Below, piece by piece: positions 1 through 6,327 of a DNA stretch of 18,283 nt; within the stretch, counting starts at the first letter, position 1; each line of letters opens with the position of its first letter. Source of the DNA: CAZRNB01 sp964601355 (GTDB lineage Bacteria; Planctomycetota; Phycisphaerae; Sedimentisphaerales; Anaerobacaceae). A program made the translations under genes and the position numbers. The stretch covers positions 1 to 18,283 of the forward strand of contig CAZRNB010000057.1 of assembly GCA_964601355.1 (NCBI GenBank), in the 5' to 3' direction. The notes under the pieces were generated by a model that worked only from the letters and a program-made list of their open reading frames with translations, made no database searches and was not told where the DNA came from.

Positions 1-674
1 AATTCCTTATAAATCACCTGTGTTTCGCCAGATAGCTCCTTTGTAACCAGCACATCCGGCTGCAAATCCAGCAACAAATCATCGTGACTGGATGCGAGGA
101 CAAATACAGTTCCGGTTCTCTTGGCGTACTTGTGCACATTGAAGGCAATAACCGCTGCGGTGATACGGTCGAGGTTCGAGCAGAATTCGTCGGCAAAAAT
201 AAATTTTCTTTTCATCGCCAACGCCATTGCAAGGCTGAAACGATATTTCTGCCCGTCACTAAGATTACTCGGCTGATTAAGGATGCAGAAGACGTCGTTC
301 AGCCCAGCCAAGCTAAGCAATTTGAGACTCGTTAGGAAATCACCATCGATACAATCTATGAGTGTCTTGTCGGAAGGCAGCTCTATTTTGTCAAGGTTAA
401 TTCTGTCCGTTTCGGGAACCACTTGCTCCAGCTCTCGCAGCAAAACACTTTTACCTGCACCGGAAGGTCCTGTGAGATATACGATGTCGCCACTATTGAT
501 TTCTACCCGTAGGCCGTGGCTGTCGCGTCTTTCGGTAAGCCTGTCCGCAGTCAGGCCAAACATCCGACAGACCATAGCAGTCTTATCCGTAAGAGTGCCC
601 TTCTGGCGTAAGACATCCCCTATCGGACATTGAAAAGTTTTGGAGACTGTGTATGTCGTCATATTTTGATCCAT
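1..674 (-). CDS. Soluble ABC-type ATPase, COG2401-like (3' end cut by window edge)
   Basis: The 224 visible residues form an ABC ATPase core. Walker A GPSGAGKS is at residues 69-76, signature LSDGQ at 138-142, Walker B KFIFADEF at 157-164 with the catalytic Glu, the D-loop SNLD at 166-169 and the H-loop His in ASSHDD near 197. No clear Q-loop Gln is seen and no membrane segment is present. The string of features AGLNDVF, LSDGQKYRF, FADEF, LDR, SSHDDL and PDVLV matches my recollection of COG2401, an ABC ATPase often fused to an acetyltransferase-like domain; that C-terminal part would lie beyond base 1. A DNA-related or soluble role is therefore likelier than transport, but the substrate is unknown. 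The start is ATG at 674-672; a second Met at residue 5 is possible because no good Shine-Dalgarno precedes either. It lies 16 bases after the HTH gene and is probably co-transcribed with it. Confidence 0.8.
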   Translation of the reverse strand, partial: MDQNMTTYTVSKTFQCPIGDVLRQKGTLTDKTAMVCRMFGLTADRLTERRDSHGLRVEINSGDIVYLTGPSGAGKSVLLRELEQVVPETDRINLDKIELPSDKTLIDCIDGDFLTSLKLLSLAGLNDVFCILNQPSNLSDGQKYRFSLAMALAMKRKFIFADEFCSNLDRITAAVIAFNVHKYAKRTGTVFVLASSHDDLLLDLQPDVLVTKELSGETQVIYKE

Positions 675-690
675 AATTAGCTATTAGTAT

Positions 691-1107
691 TCAGCCATCA
701 TTTTGTTGGATTGACTTGATGACCTTTCGGGTTTGTCTTAGCATTCTATTTACGCGATAGTAGGTAAAATGCTGTTTTTCGGCAATTTCCCGCATAGATA
801 AGCCATTTAAAAAGTATTCCTTTGCGATAGCCAATTCATCGGAATTAAATCTGTTGCGGTTTCTCAGACAGGTTATGTATTCTCCATCGGTGAGTCGTCT
901 GATGATTTTGTGTATTCTTCTGGCAATAATTGTTTCATTAACACCGGCTAAGCGAGCCATTTGTCGAAAGCTATTACCTTTCTCTAAGTACATTATCATC
1001 AACAACTTATCTTCGCCTTTGAGAAGCTTTACTCTATAGCGAAGCAGGTCGCTAAAATCACGATGCTCCAAATCATCAACATTTGTAGTTTGATTTATAC
1101 CAAACAT
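691..1107 (-). CDS. Two-HTH DNA-binding regulator, sigma-70 region 4-like
   Basis: A small basic protein of 138 residues when started at ATG 1107. Two helix-turn-helix segments can be read. The first is around residues 33-71, with SFRQMARLAGVNETIIARRI as the HTH. The second is around residues 92-132, with LSMREIAEKQHFTYYRVNRM. Both resemble sigma-70 region 4 or LuxR-type HTHs, but no sigma region 2 exists, so it is more likely a transcriptional regulator or phage-type activator than a full sigma factor. An upstream TTG at 1143 would add 12 residues, but that TTG is the first triplet of a TTGACA -35-like box, so ATG 1107 is preferred. No Shine-Dalgarno is seen; with the predicted promoter the mRNA would be nearly leaderless. 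The ABC ATPase gene follows on the same strand. The target is unknown. Confidence 0.75.
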   Translation of the reverse strand: MFGINQTTNVDDLEHRDFSDLLRYRVKLLKGEDKLLMIMYLEKGNSFRQMARLAGVNETIIARRIHKIIRRLTDGEYITCLRNRNRFNSDELAIAKEYFLNGLSMREIAEKQHFTYYRVNRMLRQTRKVIKSIQQNDG

Positions 1108-1108
1108 A

Positions 1109-1126
1109 ACATATATATTTACAACC
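1109..1126. repeat. 18-base direct repeat, copy 1 (candidate operator)
   Basis: ACATATATATTTACAACC here matches ACATATATTTTTACAACC at 1512-1529 in 17 of 18 positions and in the same orientation. This copy overlaps the predicted -10 of the HTH gene. It could be a shared operator, or a relic of duplication around the intervening 385 bases. Confidence 0.5.
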
Positions 1127-1143
1127 CATATAACTTTTGTCAA
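1115..1143 (-). promoter_or_regulatory. Candidate promoter of the HTH-ATPase pair
   Basis: Read on the minus strand, a perfect TTGACA (1143-1138) is followed after 17 bases by AAATAT (1120-1115) inside an AT-rich run. Initiation would fall at about 1108, beside the ATG at 1107, giving a leaderless or near-leaderless transcript. The -35 match is strong and the -10 weak. The -10 lies within one copy of an 18-base word that is repeated upstream of the sugar kinase gene. Confidence 0.45.
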
Positions 1144-1259
1144 GTATTATTTTAATAATTTATGAAATATTTATATTGTTCATAATATATATAACATTTA
1201 TTTCTTACTAACATCCTGTAGCGACAGCTTAAAAAGAATGGCAGATAATTGGGACTGAA

Positions 1260-1425
1260 ATAGAAGGTGGAGTCCCACAGGCATAGCCCGTGGTACCTCC
1301 ATTCTCGTCTTTGTGTAGCACCTAAGAGGAGCGAGGTCGGCGTAACCCGCCGAAGCACATCCGCCTGCGCTAAAGCTTCGGTGGATACCCTTCTCGCATT
1401 CATCCACGGGTAGAACCCGTGGCTT
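1260..1425 (-). mobile_element. Hairpin cluster resembling a non-autonomous IS200/IS605-type (PATE/REP-like) element
   Basis: This lies in the 424-base gene-free stretch 1144-1567. Two similar hairpins stand in the same orientation about 110 bases apart. 1404-1422 is a perfect CCACGGG/CCCGTGG stem with a 5-base loop. 1275-1293 is the same stem with one A-C mismatch on the plus strand that becomes a G-U pair if RNA is made from the minus strand; it is enclosed by GGAG (1269-1272) and CTCC (1297-1300). Between them TCGGCG/CGCCGA (1337-1353) and CCGAAGC/GCTTCGG (1350-1381) offer alternative, mutually exclusive stems. Paired subterminal hairpins of one orientation are a known trait of IS200/IS605 ends and derived MITEs. 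No transposase is present. Open frames crossing this stretch look incidental. Flanks 1144-1259 and 1426-1475 are AT-rich with nothing recognisable. Confidence 0.4.
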
Positions 1426-1475
1426 TTTGCGAAGGCGGGTAAATATTTGAACTTGAACAATTTCCATAAATAAGG

Positions 1476-1503
1476 TTGCAATTGCTGGTTGGCAGATTAT
1501 ACT
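1476..1503 (+). promoter_or_regulatory. Candidate promoter of the sugar kinase gene
   Basis: TTGCAA (1476-1481), a 16-base spacer and TATACT (1498-1503) give a reasonable sigma-70-type promoter, with four and five of six consensus matches. Initiation would fall at about 1510, at the edge of the second copy of the 18-base repeat (1512-1529), leaving a 5' leader of roughly 55 bases. Confidence 0.4.
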
Positions 1504-1511
1504 TTTGTGAT

Positions 1512-1529
1512 ACATATATTTTTACAACC
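1512..1529. repeat. 18-base direct repeat, copy 2 (candidate operator)
   Basis: Second copy of the word at 1109-1126, with one mismatch. It lies immediately downstream of the predicted kinase -10, where a bound repressor would block initiation. The adjacent HTH gene is a possible source of the binding protein, by inference only. Confidence 0.5.
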
Positions 1530-1567
1530 TTGAAGGTGCAAAAAACACAAAATCTGGCGAGAAAAAA

Positions 1568-2530
1568 ATGACTACGAGAGTTCCGAAGGTAGTTGTAATC
1601 GGTGGCACTTATGTCGATATGGCTATAAAGTGCCCCCAAATCCCTATGCCTGGCCAGAGTGTCAGCGGCTTTGCACTCTCTTACACTCCCACCGGCCCAG
1701 GGCCAAATCAGGCCGTGCAAGCAGCCTTATGCGGTTGCGATGTGTATCTCGTCAGCAAAGTCGGCGGCGATCCGTTCGCTCTCCTGGCAAAAACAATCCT
1801 AGCCGACTTCGGCATCAATACAGACTTCGTTTTCGCGGTCAAAGCAAAAAATACCGGTGTAGTCGTAACGCTGGTTAACGCAAAGGGCGAAAACTCCGTA
1901 TGCACCTACGCCGGCGCAAATTGCGCTTTGCTGCCGGAGGACATTAAAACAGCCGAGGAGATTATCTCCGATGCAGACGTATGTTTGATTCATGGACAAC
2001 TGCCGGAGAATGCGATTGTAGAGGCCATTCGCTGTGCGGAGCTTCATGGAGTAAAACTGATTCTCAATCCTGCAAAGCCTATAGAGCAAAATGAACGACG
2101 TGAAGGCAACCTGCCTATCGAGTATTTTTCGGCTGATGTTTTGATTCCGAATCTTGATGAGGCTGCCGACATTTCCGATCCCGCTCATGGCGGAGCTTCC
2201 AATATTCACGCAGCCAAATTAATCGGCTCCGATCTGGTTGCACGCGGCGCAGGTTCTGCCGTGATAACAATGGGCAGACGCGGCTGTATGGTTATTGACA
2301 GGATTGGCGCTGACCATATACCGGCTTTTGAAGTTGACCTTGTTGACCAGACCGGAAGGGGTGATGCTTTCGCCGGCGCGCTGGCCGCCTATTGTGCCGT
2401 CAAGGACGACATAAGAGAGGCCGCTAAGTTCGCTTCCGCTGCGGGGGCTTTGGCCTGCACAAAGTTCGGTTCAATCGAGGCTATGTCCACAAAGGCTGAG
2501 ATTATCGAGCTTCTACAAAGGCAAGATTGA
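1568..2530 (+). CDS. PfkB/ribokinase-family sugar kinase
   Basis: A 320-residue protein of normal ribokinase length. The N-terminal GGTYVDMAIKCPQIPMPGQS and GPGPNQAVQAA regions match the PfkB N-terminal signature (substrate binding and lid), and VDQTGRGDAFAGAL near residues 258-271 is the C-terminal signature with the catalytic-base Asp of the GxGD motif. The family phosphorylates ribose, deoxyribose, nucleosides or related sugars with ATP. Two departures are notable: the usual GGKGANQ is TGPGPNQ, losing the conserved Lys, and the anion-hole GAGD or AAGD is GRGD. The substrate is therefore not assigned. The start is ATG 1568; the upstream region has only a weak GGCGAG ribosome site. It looks monocistronic and of host metabolic type, lying between the regulator pair and the phage block, and may mark the chromosomal flank of the phage cassette. 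Confidence 0.88.
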   Translation: MTTRVPKVVVIGGTYVDMAIKCPQIPMPGQSVSGFALSYTPTGPGPNQAVQAALCGCDVYLVSKVGGDPFALLAKTILADFGINTDFVFAVKAKNTGVVVTLVNAKGENSVCTYAGANCALLPEDIKTAEEIISDADVCLIHGQLPENAIVEAIRCAELHGVKLILNPAKPIEQNERREGNLPIEYFSADVLIPNLDEAADISDPAHGGASNIHAAKLIGSDLVARGAGSAVITMGRRGCMVIDRIGADHIPAFEVDLVDQTGRGDAFAGALAAYCAVKDDIREAAKFASAAGALACTKFGSIEAMSTKAEIIELLQRQD

Positions 2531-2848
2531 TTCCACCAAATTTATACGCTTTAGGCGTATTACAGCAGATTTCTCATCAAAATTTCAACCAAATGAGCAG
2601 GTAGTTTAAAACAAAAATCCGGATTTTCAAAAAATTTTTAATTCCTTTGCTACCGGTCGCTTACGCTCCCAGCTCTGTTTTTAAATTCACGATTTTTCGC
2701 ATCAAATGAGCATGTTCGTCCCATATATGGAAGGGCAATTGAATTTGCCGTGGTTGATTTATGTATGAGTGAATTAGCGGATTAGTGAATCATCGACGTA
2801 GTAACCAATTAACTAATTCACTAATCAACTAAATATGGAGAAAAACGC
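2531..2848. other. Gene-free spacer between the kinase and the phage block
   Basis: No convincing gene in 318 bases. It holds an ATACGC/GCGTAT hairpin with a 5-base loop just after the kinase stop (2544-2560), not followed by a T-run and so at best a weak terminator. It also holds a 14-base dyad AAAATCCGGATTTT (2614-2627), the palindrome CCATATATGG (2722-2731), a near-repeat of CAAATGAGCA at about 2590 and 2704, and an 11-base inverted repeat before the portal gene (annotated separately). No promoter with good boxes was found. Confidence 0.6.
2780..2826. repeat. Perfect 11-base inverted repeat upstream of the portal gene
   Basis: GATTAGTGAAT (2780-2790) and ATTCACTAATC (2816-2826) are exact reverse complements around a 25-base centre. 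The word GTGAATTAGTTA on its reverse strand recurs at 10763-10774 in another spacer of the block. The repeat ends ten bases before the GGAG ribosome site (2837-2840) of the portal gene. Confidence 0.75.
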
Positions 2849-4369
2849 ATGAGTTTTGACCTGCGAATTTTCAACGACCAACAAATAAAAGCCGATTACA
2901 TCGAATGGCTTATTGACGAGCACTCGCCGAATATACAGATGCACTTCAGCAAACTCTGGCAATACTATGCAAATCCAATTTATGAAATAACCGGTGTTAG
3001 CGCTTATGATAGAAAGGTCAGCGAGACAGGCCGATGCTATGTGCAGGCGCAGGAATACGGCCTGCCAGCAAGGATAACGGGGCTTGTACATACGGCAAAT
3101 GGTGACATATTCGGCGCAAAAGCCGTCAAAGATGTTCAGCGAAAAGAAGTCGTCATCGAAAACGACATCGCCTGGCGAATAAACGCAGGCGTTGATTTTC
3201 TGTTTGGAAAGCCGATAAGTTTTGTTTCAAAATCGCCGGATAGCCGCAAACGAGCAGAAATTGAGTCTATCTTAAAGGCTGTGTTTGCGGCTAATGGCGC
3301 TATCGGCTTTTTCCAGGATATGGCTGTGCTCGGAAGCGTCTATGGCTTTGTCGATTGTCTCGTCAGGCCTGGCGAACAGATTCTTCAGCACATATCCTCC
3401 ACATCAAAAACCCTCTCTTATGAAGACGTGCTGCAATTGGCACAAACTATCGATCTGGAGCTTATTGAGGCGCCAAGAGCACTGCCTGTCCTGGATGAAG
3501 ACGACTACAAAAAGATAAAATATTACGTTCAGCACTTCTATCAGAAGAAAAACGACCTCAGCAGGAGCAGCTCTTTTCTTTCGAGGATTCTTTCGTGGGG
3601 CAGCGCTGCCGGTGATACCCGCCAGGTCGTGTCGGTCACTGAAATCCTCTCTGGCTCAGCCTGGCAGAGATATGAGGACGGAAACCTCGTCGCCCAGGGG
3701 GAGCTTCAGTCGGGGTTTCTGCCGGTAGTCCACATTCAGAACATCGCTCAGCCGTATTACTATGAGGGACTCAGTGACGTTGAGCAGCTAATACCGCTGC
3801 AGGACGAGCTGAATACCCGACTAAGTGACAGAGCCAATCGGATCACGTTTCAGTCGTTTAAGATGTATCTGGGCAAAGGCATAGAAGGCTTTGAGGACAG
3901 ACCCGTATCGCCTGGAAGGATGTGGTACACCGATAATCCGGACGCCGCCATTGAGGAATTCGGCGGGGAAGCTGAGGTGCCCAGCGAGAATATGCACATC
4001 GCCGAGATTAGAGAGGCGATGGATAAGACAAGCGGTATCACGCCCGTGGTTGCCGGCATTCTGAAAGACAAGCTCGGCAACCTTACAAGTGCAGTGGCTC
4101 TGAGGCTTACACTTATGGGGACGCTCTCCAAGAATGAACGCAAGAGATTTACCTACAGCGAAGGGCTGAGAAAAATCTGTCGGATGATTCTGGACACTCT
4201 CGACAAGGCCGGCATCTATGCCACCGACAGAGCCGACAGAGAGTTTGATATTATCTTTCCGAGCCCTTTGCCGGAGAACATGACGGAAAAGTTAAGCGAA
4301 GCCAAGATCAAGAAGGAATTAGGCGTCCCTGCCGAGCAGGTGCTTAGAGAATTGGGGTACGAGAATTAA
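2849..4369 (+). CDS. Phage portal protein, SPP1 gp6-like family
   Basis: 506 residues, typical portal length. Recognisable portal features are the segment with ENDIAWRINAGVDFLFGKP (about residues 105-123, the conserved N-terminal helix and wing region), an early GLPARITG, a long central wing and crown, and the C-terminal DKTSGITPVVAGILKDKLGN followed by ALRLTLMGTLSKNERKR, which resembles the clip/stem region of SPP1-type portals. Portals form the dodecameric ring at one capsid vertex through which DNA is packaged and to which connector proteins bind. The start is ATG 2849, eight bases after GGAG. It is the first gene of the virion block; the terminase genes that normally precede a portal are absent here. 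The C-terminal DNA-channel part appears complete and no frame damage is seen. Confidence 0.88.
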   Translation: MSFDLRIFNDQQIKADYIEWLIDEHSPNIQMHFSKLWQYYANPIYEITGVSAYDRKVSETGRCYVQAQEYGLPARITGLVHTANGDIFGAKAVKDVQRKEVVIENDIAWRINAGVDFLFGKPISFVSKSPDSRKRAEIESILKAVFAANGAIGFFQDMAVLGSVYGFVDCLVRPGEQILQHISSTSKTLSYEDVLQLAQTIDLELIEAPRALPVLDEDDYKKIKYYVQHFYQKKNDLSRSSSFLSRILSWGSAAGDTRQVVSVTEILSGSAWQRYEDGNLVAQGELQSGFLPVVHIQNIAQPYYYEGLSDVEQLIPLQDELNTRLSDRANRITFQSFKMYLGKGIEGFEDRPVSPGRMWYTDNPDAAIEEFGGEAEVPSENMHIAEIREAMDKTSGITPVVAGILKDKLGNLTSAVALRLTLMGTLSKNERKRFTYSEGLRKICRMILDTLDKAGIYATDRADREFDIIFPSPLPENMTEKLSEAKIKKELGVPAEQVLRELGYEN

Positions 4370-4373
4370 AACA

Positions 4374-4430
4374 GTCGCCGTTCCGGCGACGGCTAAACAA
4401 ATTGTTTAGCCCCCCAATTTTATTGGGGGG
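4374..4430. repeat. Three consecutive perfect hairpins in the portal-scaffold spacer
   Basis: GTCGCC/GGCGAC (4374-4390, loop 5), GCTAAAC/GTTTAGC (4392-4410, loop 5) and CCCCCCAAT/ATTGGGGGG (4410-4430, loop 3). The third, with its gtttag prefix and ttc suffix, is a member of the block's recurrent tttagCCCCC hairpin family. It ends 11 bases before the AAGGAG of the next gene and is not followed by a T-run, so it is more an intercistronic RNA structure than a classical terminator. Confidence 0.8.
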
Positions 4431-4452
4431 TTCTGAAAAACAAGGAGCTTTT

Positions 4453-4989
4453 ATGAACGCGATCGAATCGCCAGAATTGTCGCAAGACACGGAACAGTCA
4501 AGTGACAACGCAAAGTTTGTTCCGGTAGCAGAATCAATTCGCTATCGAAAAAGGGCACAGAGTGCCGAGAAACAGGTCGAAGATTTAAACGAGCAGCTTA
4601 CACAAGCCAAATCTCAGGAAGTTAAGTTGACTGAGCAGCTCAACGAGATTCGGCTTGAGCAGAGCCTGGCACGTAAATTGGCCGAAGCTGGTGCCGTGGA
4701 TTTAGAGACTGCGATACTGATTACCAAAAACAGATTGCAAAGTGACAACACCCTGCACCATACGGTACAGGGCGATCTGGACGTAGCTATTGAGCAGCTA
4801 AAGAAGGAAAAGCAGTATTTATTTCGTCTCAAGGACGGAGAAGTACAGACGGCTAAAAAGACCGCCGGGGCAAGGGAGCGAATACATAATGCTCAAACAG
4901 CTCTCGATAAAGCAGCCAGGAAAGCTGCGACTACCGGCAGCAGAGCAGATTTGCAGGAGTATTTGAAGTTGAGAAGAAATTATTTGTAA
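4453..4989 (+). CDS. Coiled-coil capsid scaffolding-like protein
   Basis: 178 residues from ATG 4453, which follows AAGGAG; an upstream TTG at 4402 lies inside the spacer hairpins and is rejected. The protein is strongly charged and helical. A long coiled coil spans about residues 25-90 (RKRAQSAEKQVEDLNEQL and TQAKSQEVKLTEQLNEIRLE), then a helical part with ARKLAEAGAVDLETAILITKN and a basic C-terminus ending EYLKLRRNYL. Position between portal and major capsid genes, size, high Glu/Gln/Lys content and a basic tail are typical of phage scaffold proteins, which guide capsid assembly and leave before packaging. Scaffolds diverge too fast for the sequence to prove the role. No protease domain or cleavage signal is visible. 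Confidence 0.65.
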   Translation: MNAIESPELSQDTEQSSDNAKFVPVAESIRYRKRAQSAEKQVEDLNEQLTQAKSQEVKLTEQLNEIRLEQSLARKLAEAGAVDLETAILITKNRLQSDNTLHHTVQGDLDVAIEQLKKEKQYLFRLKDGEVQTAKKTAGARERIHNAQTALDKAARKAATTGSRADLQEYLKLRRNYL

Positions 4990-5009
4990 GTTTATAGTTC
5001 ATTGTTCAG

Positions 5010-5057
5010 TGTTCATTGTTCAATAAACTATGAACTACGAACTCATAACAATGAACA
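5010..5057. repeat. Perfect 11-base inverted repeat upstream of the capsid gene
   Basis: TGTTCATTGTT (5010-5020) pairs with AACAATGAACA (5047-5057). The whole spacer 4990-5057 is built from GTTCAT/ATGAAC words, so several alternative stems exist. The word GAACTACGAACTCATAAC (5032-5049) recurs in inverted orientation at 15684-15701. The AAGGAG for the capsid gene starts six bases later. Confidence 0.75.
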
Positions 5058-5075
5058 AGTATAAGGAGATATATC

Positions 5076-6230
5076 ATGTCCTTTACAGGAAAAGCAACCT
5101 ATTCAGCGGGTACGACTTTGCCGGAGCTGGCTGAGGACGTATCGGATTTGATTGGGATAATTTCACCTTACGAGATGCCACTATTGGACGCTCTTGGGGA
5201 CCCGATGAGAGAAGCAGCCAGCACACATCATGAATGGCTTGAGGATGAGCTCCTACCAAACAAGGATGCCATCAACGACAGCACTTGGACGGATCCCGAC
5301 AGCGACACAACGTTTGTTGTCGAGCACGGCAGCCGTTTCCGAGCTGGCGACCAGATTCAGGTTGAAGGCTCAGAGGAATTGATGCTGGTGACAAATGTTG
5401 ACAGCAACACGCTGACCGTGGTTCGCGGCTATGCCGGGACAACGCCGGAGAATTTGGCCAACAACCTGATACTCAACATTCTCGGCAACGCAGCGCTGGA
5501 AGGAGCGGACAAGCCCGGCGTTCGGTTCACAAATCGTATCAGGTGCGGCAACTACACGCAGATATTTACCGCCGCAGTGGAGATCAGCGGAACTGACATG
5601 GCTGCCAGCCACCTTGGACTGGCCGATGAGATGGATTATCAAAAACAGGAACGGCTGCGCGAGCTTCTGCGCGACCTGGAGAACACCGTTATTAACGGCG
5701 GACCGCCGTCTTCAAATCCGCAGGGCAGCAGCGAAGTGAGACGTTCGATGAAGGGTTTAATTGCACACCTAGCGACTAACGTCTTTCACACGGGCGACAG
5801 TGGCTTTCCAACCGGCAGCGACCTTGATGAGACGATGATTAACCATACGCTGCGGGCAATCTGGGAAAACAGCAACGGCAATGTTGACCTGATCGTCGTT
5901 GGCGGCTTTCAGAAACGCAGAATTAACGCCTTCTGCGCAGACAGCCGAAGCTACGCAGCAGGTGACACTACCTTCACAAATATGATAAGTGTGTACGAGA
6001 GCGACTTTGGCGTCTGCAGGGTCATCACTACGCGCTGGTTGCCGAAGGATGCAGTGCTGATGCTGGATTCGTCACGCATAAGCGTGCTGCCGCTGGCCGG
6101 CCGAAGCTTCCACTTTAAACCACTTGCAAGCAGCGGCGACTATGAGTGCGGCGAGCTTATCGGCGAGTACACTCTGGAGCTGCGAAACGAGACCGCTCAC
6201 GGCCTTATTCGAGGCCTAAGCACAAGTTAA
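5076..6230 (+). CDS. Major capsid protein, SU10/DUF5309-type
   Basis: 384 residues. The opening TTLPELAEDVSDLIGIISPY followed by PLLDALGD and HHEWLEDELLPN is the hallmark I associate with the SU10 major capsid (DUF5309) family, an HK97-fold shell protein. Further family-like parts are RFRAGDQIQVEG and LTVVRGYAGTTPENL (beta insertion near residues 88-126), AAVEISGTDMAA, RLRELLRDLENTVINGG (spine-helix region), VVGGFQKRRINAF and the C-terminal LAGRSFHFKPLA with GEYTLELRNETAHGLIRGL. A strong AAGGAG lies seven bases before ATG 5076. It is expected to be the most abundant virion protein. The order portal, scaffold, capsid is standard for tailed phages. The gene is intact, so the particle could still be made; whether it is a phage or a domesticated particle is open. 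Confidence 0.88.
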   Translation: MSFTGKATYSAGTTLPELAEDVSDLIGIISPYEMPLLDALGDPMREAASTHHEWLEDELLPNKDAINDSTWTDPDSDTTFVVEHGSRFRAGDQIQVEGSEELMLVTNVDSNTLTVVRGYAGTTPENLANNLILNILGNAALEGADKPGVRFTNRIRCGNYTQIFTAAVEISGTDMAASHLGLADEMDYQKQERLRELLRDLENTVINGGPPSSNPQGSSEVRRSMKGLIAHLATNVFHTGDSGFPTGSDLDETMINHTLRAIWENSNGNVDLIVVGGFQKRRINAFCADSRSYAAGDTTFTNMISVYESDFGVCRVITTRWLPKDAVLMLDSSRISVLPLAGRSFHFKPLASSGDYECGELIGEYTLELRNETAHGLIRGLSTS

Positions 6231-6234
6231 AATT

Positions 6235-6307
6235 GGGGGGAGAAACCCCCAAATAAATTTGGGGGCTAAACAAATCTTAATGTTTAGCCCCCCAGTTTAC
6301 TGGGGGG
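6235..6307. repeat. Overlapping C/G-run hairpins downstream of the capsid gene
   Basis: GGGGG and CCCCC around 6236-6250, CCCCCAAAT/ATTTGGGGG (6246-6265, loop 2), GGCTAAAC/GTTTAGCC (6264-6289) and CCCCCCAGT/ACTGGGGGG (6288-6307, loop 2). The last is another tttagCCCCC family member with the ttcaca suffix. Neighbouring stems share bases and could switch. There is no T-run. The AAGGAG of the next gene begins seven bases downstream. Confidence 0.8.
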
Positions 6308-6327
6308 TTCACAAAGGAGAGTAAAAT

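Noticed and set aside
84..633. Plus-strand open frames over the left end
   Set aside because: They are antisense to the ABC ATPase, whose motifs are unmistakable on the minus strand.
691..1143. Full sigma factor
   Set aside because: Only HTH (region 4-like) segments are present; there is no region 2 for -10 recognition and core binding.
1152..1515. Open frames of 105-109 codons on the minus strand in the hairpin stretch
   Set aside because: They cross several perfect hairpins, overlap each other in different frames, have no ribosome site and resemble no protein; they are better explained as structured non-coding DNA.
2531..2848. Phage attachment site at the kinase-portal boundary
   Set aside because: No tRNA gene, no integrase and no matching direct repeat at the other end of the block were found.
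4410..4430. Rho-independent terminator in the portal-scaffold spacer
   Set aside because: The stem is strong but no T-run follows and co-oriented genes continue; the same hairpin type recurs in other spacers of the operon.
4402..4452. TTG start adding 17 residues to the scaffold-like protein
   Set aside because: The extension is read from the spacer hairpins; ATG 4453 has AAGGAG at the right distance.
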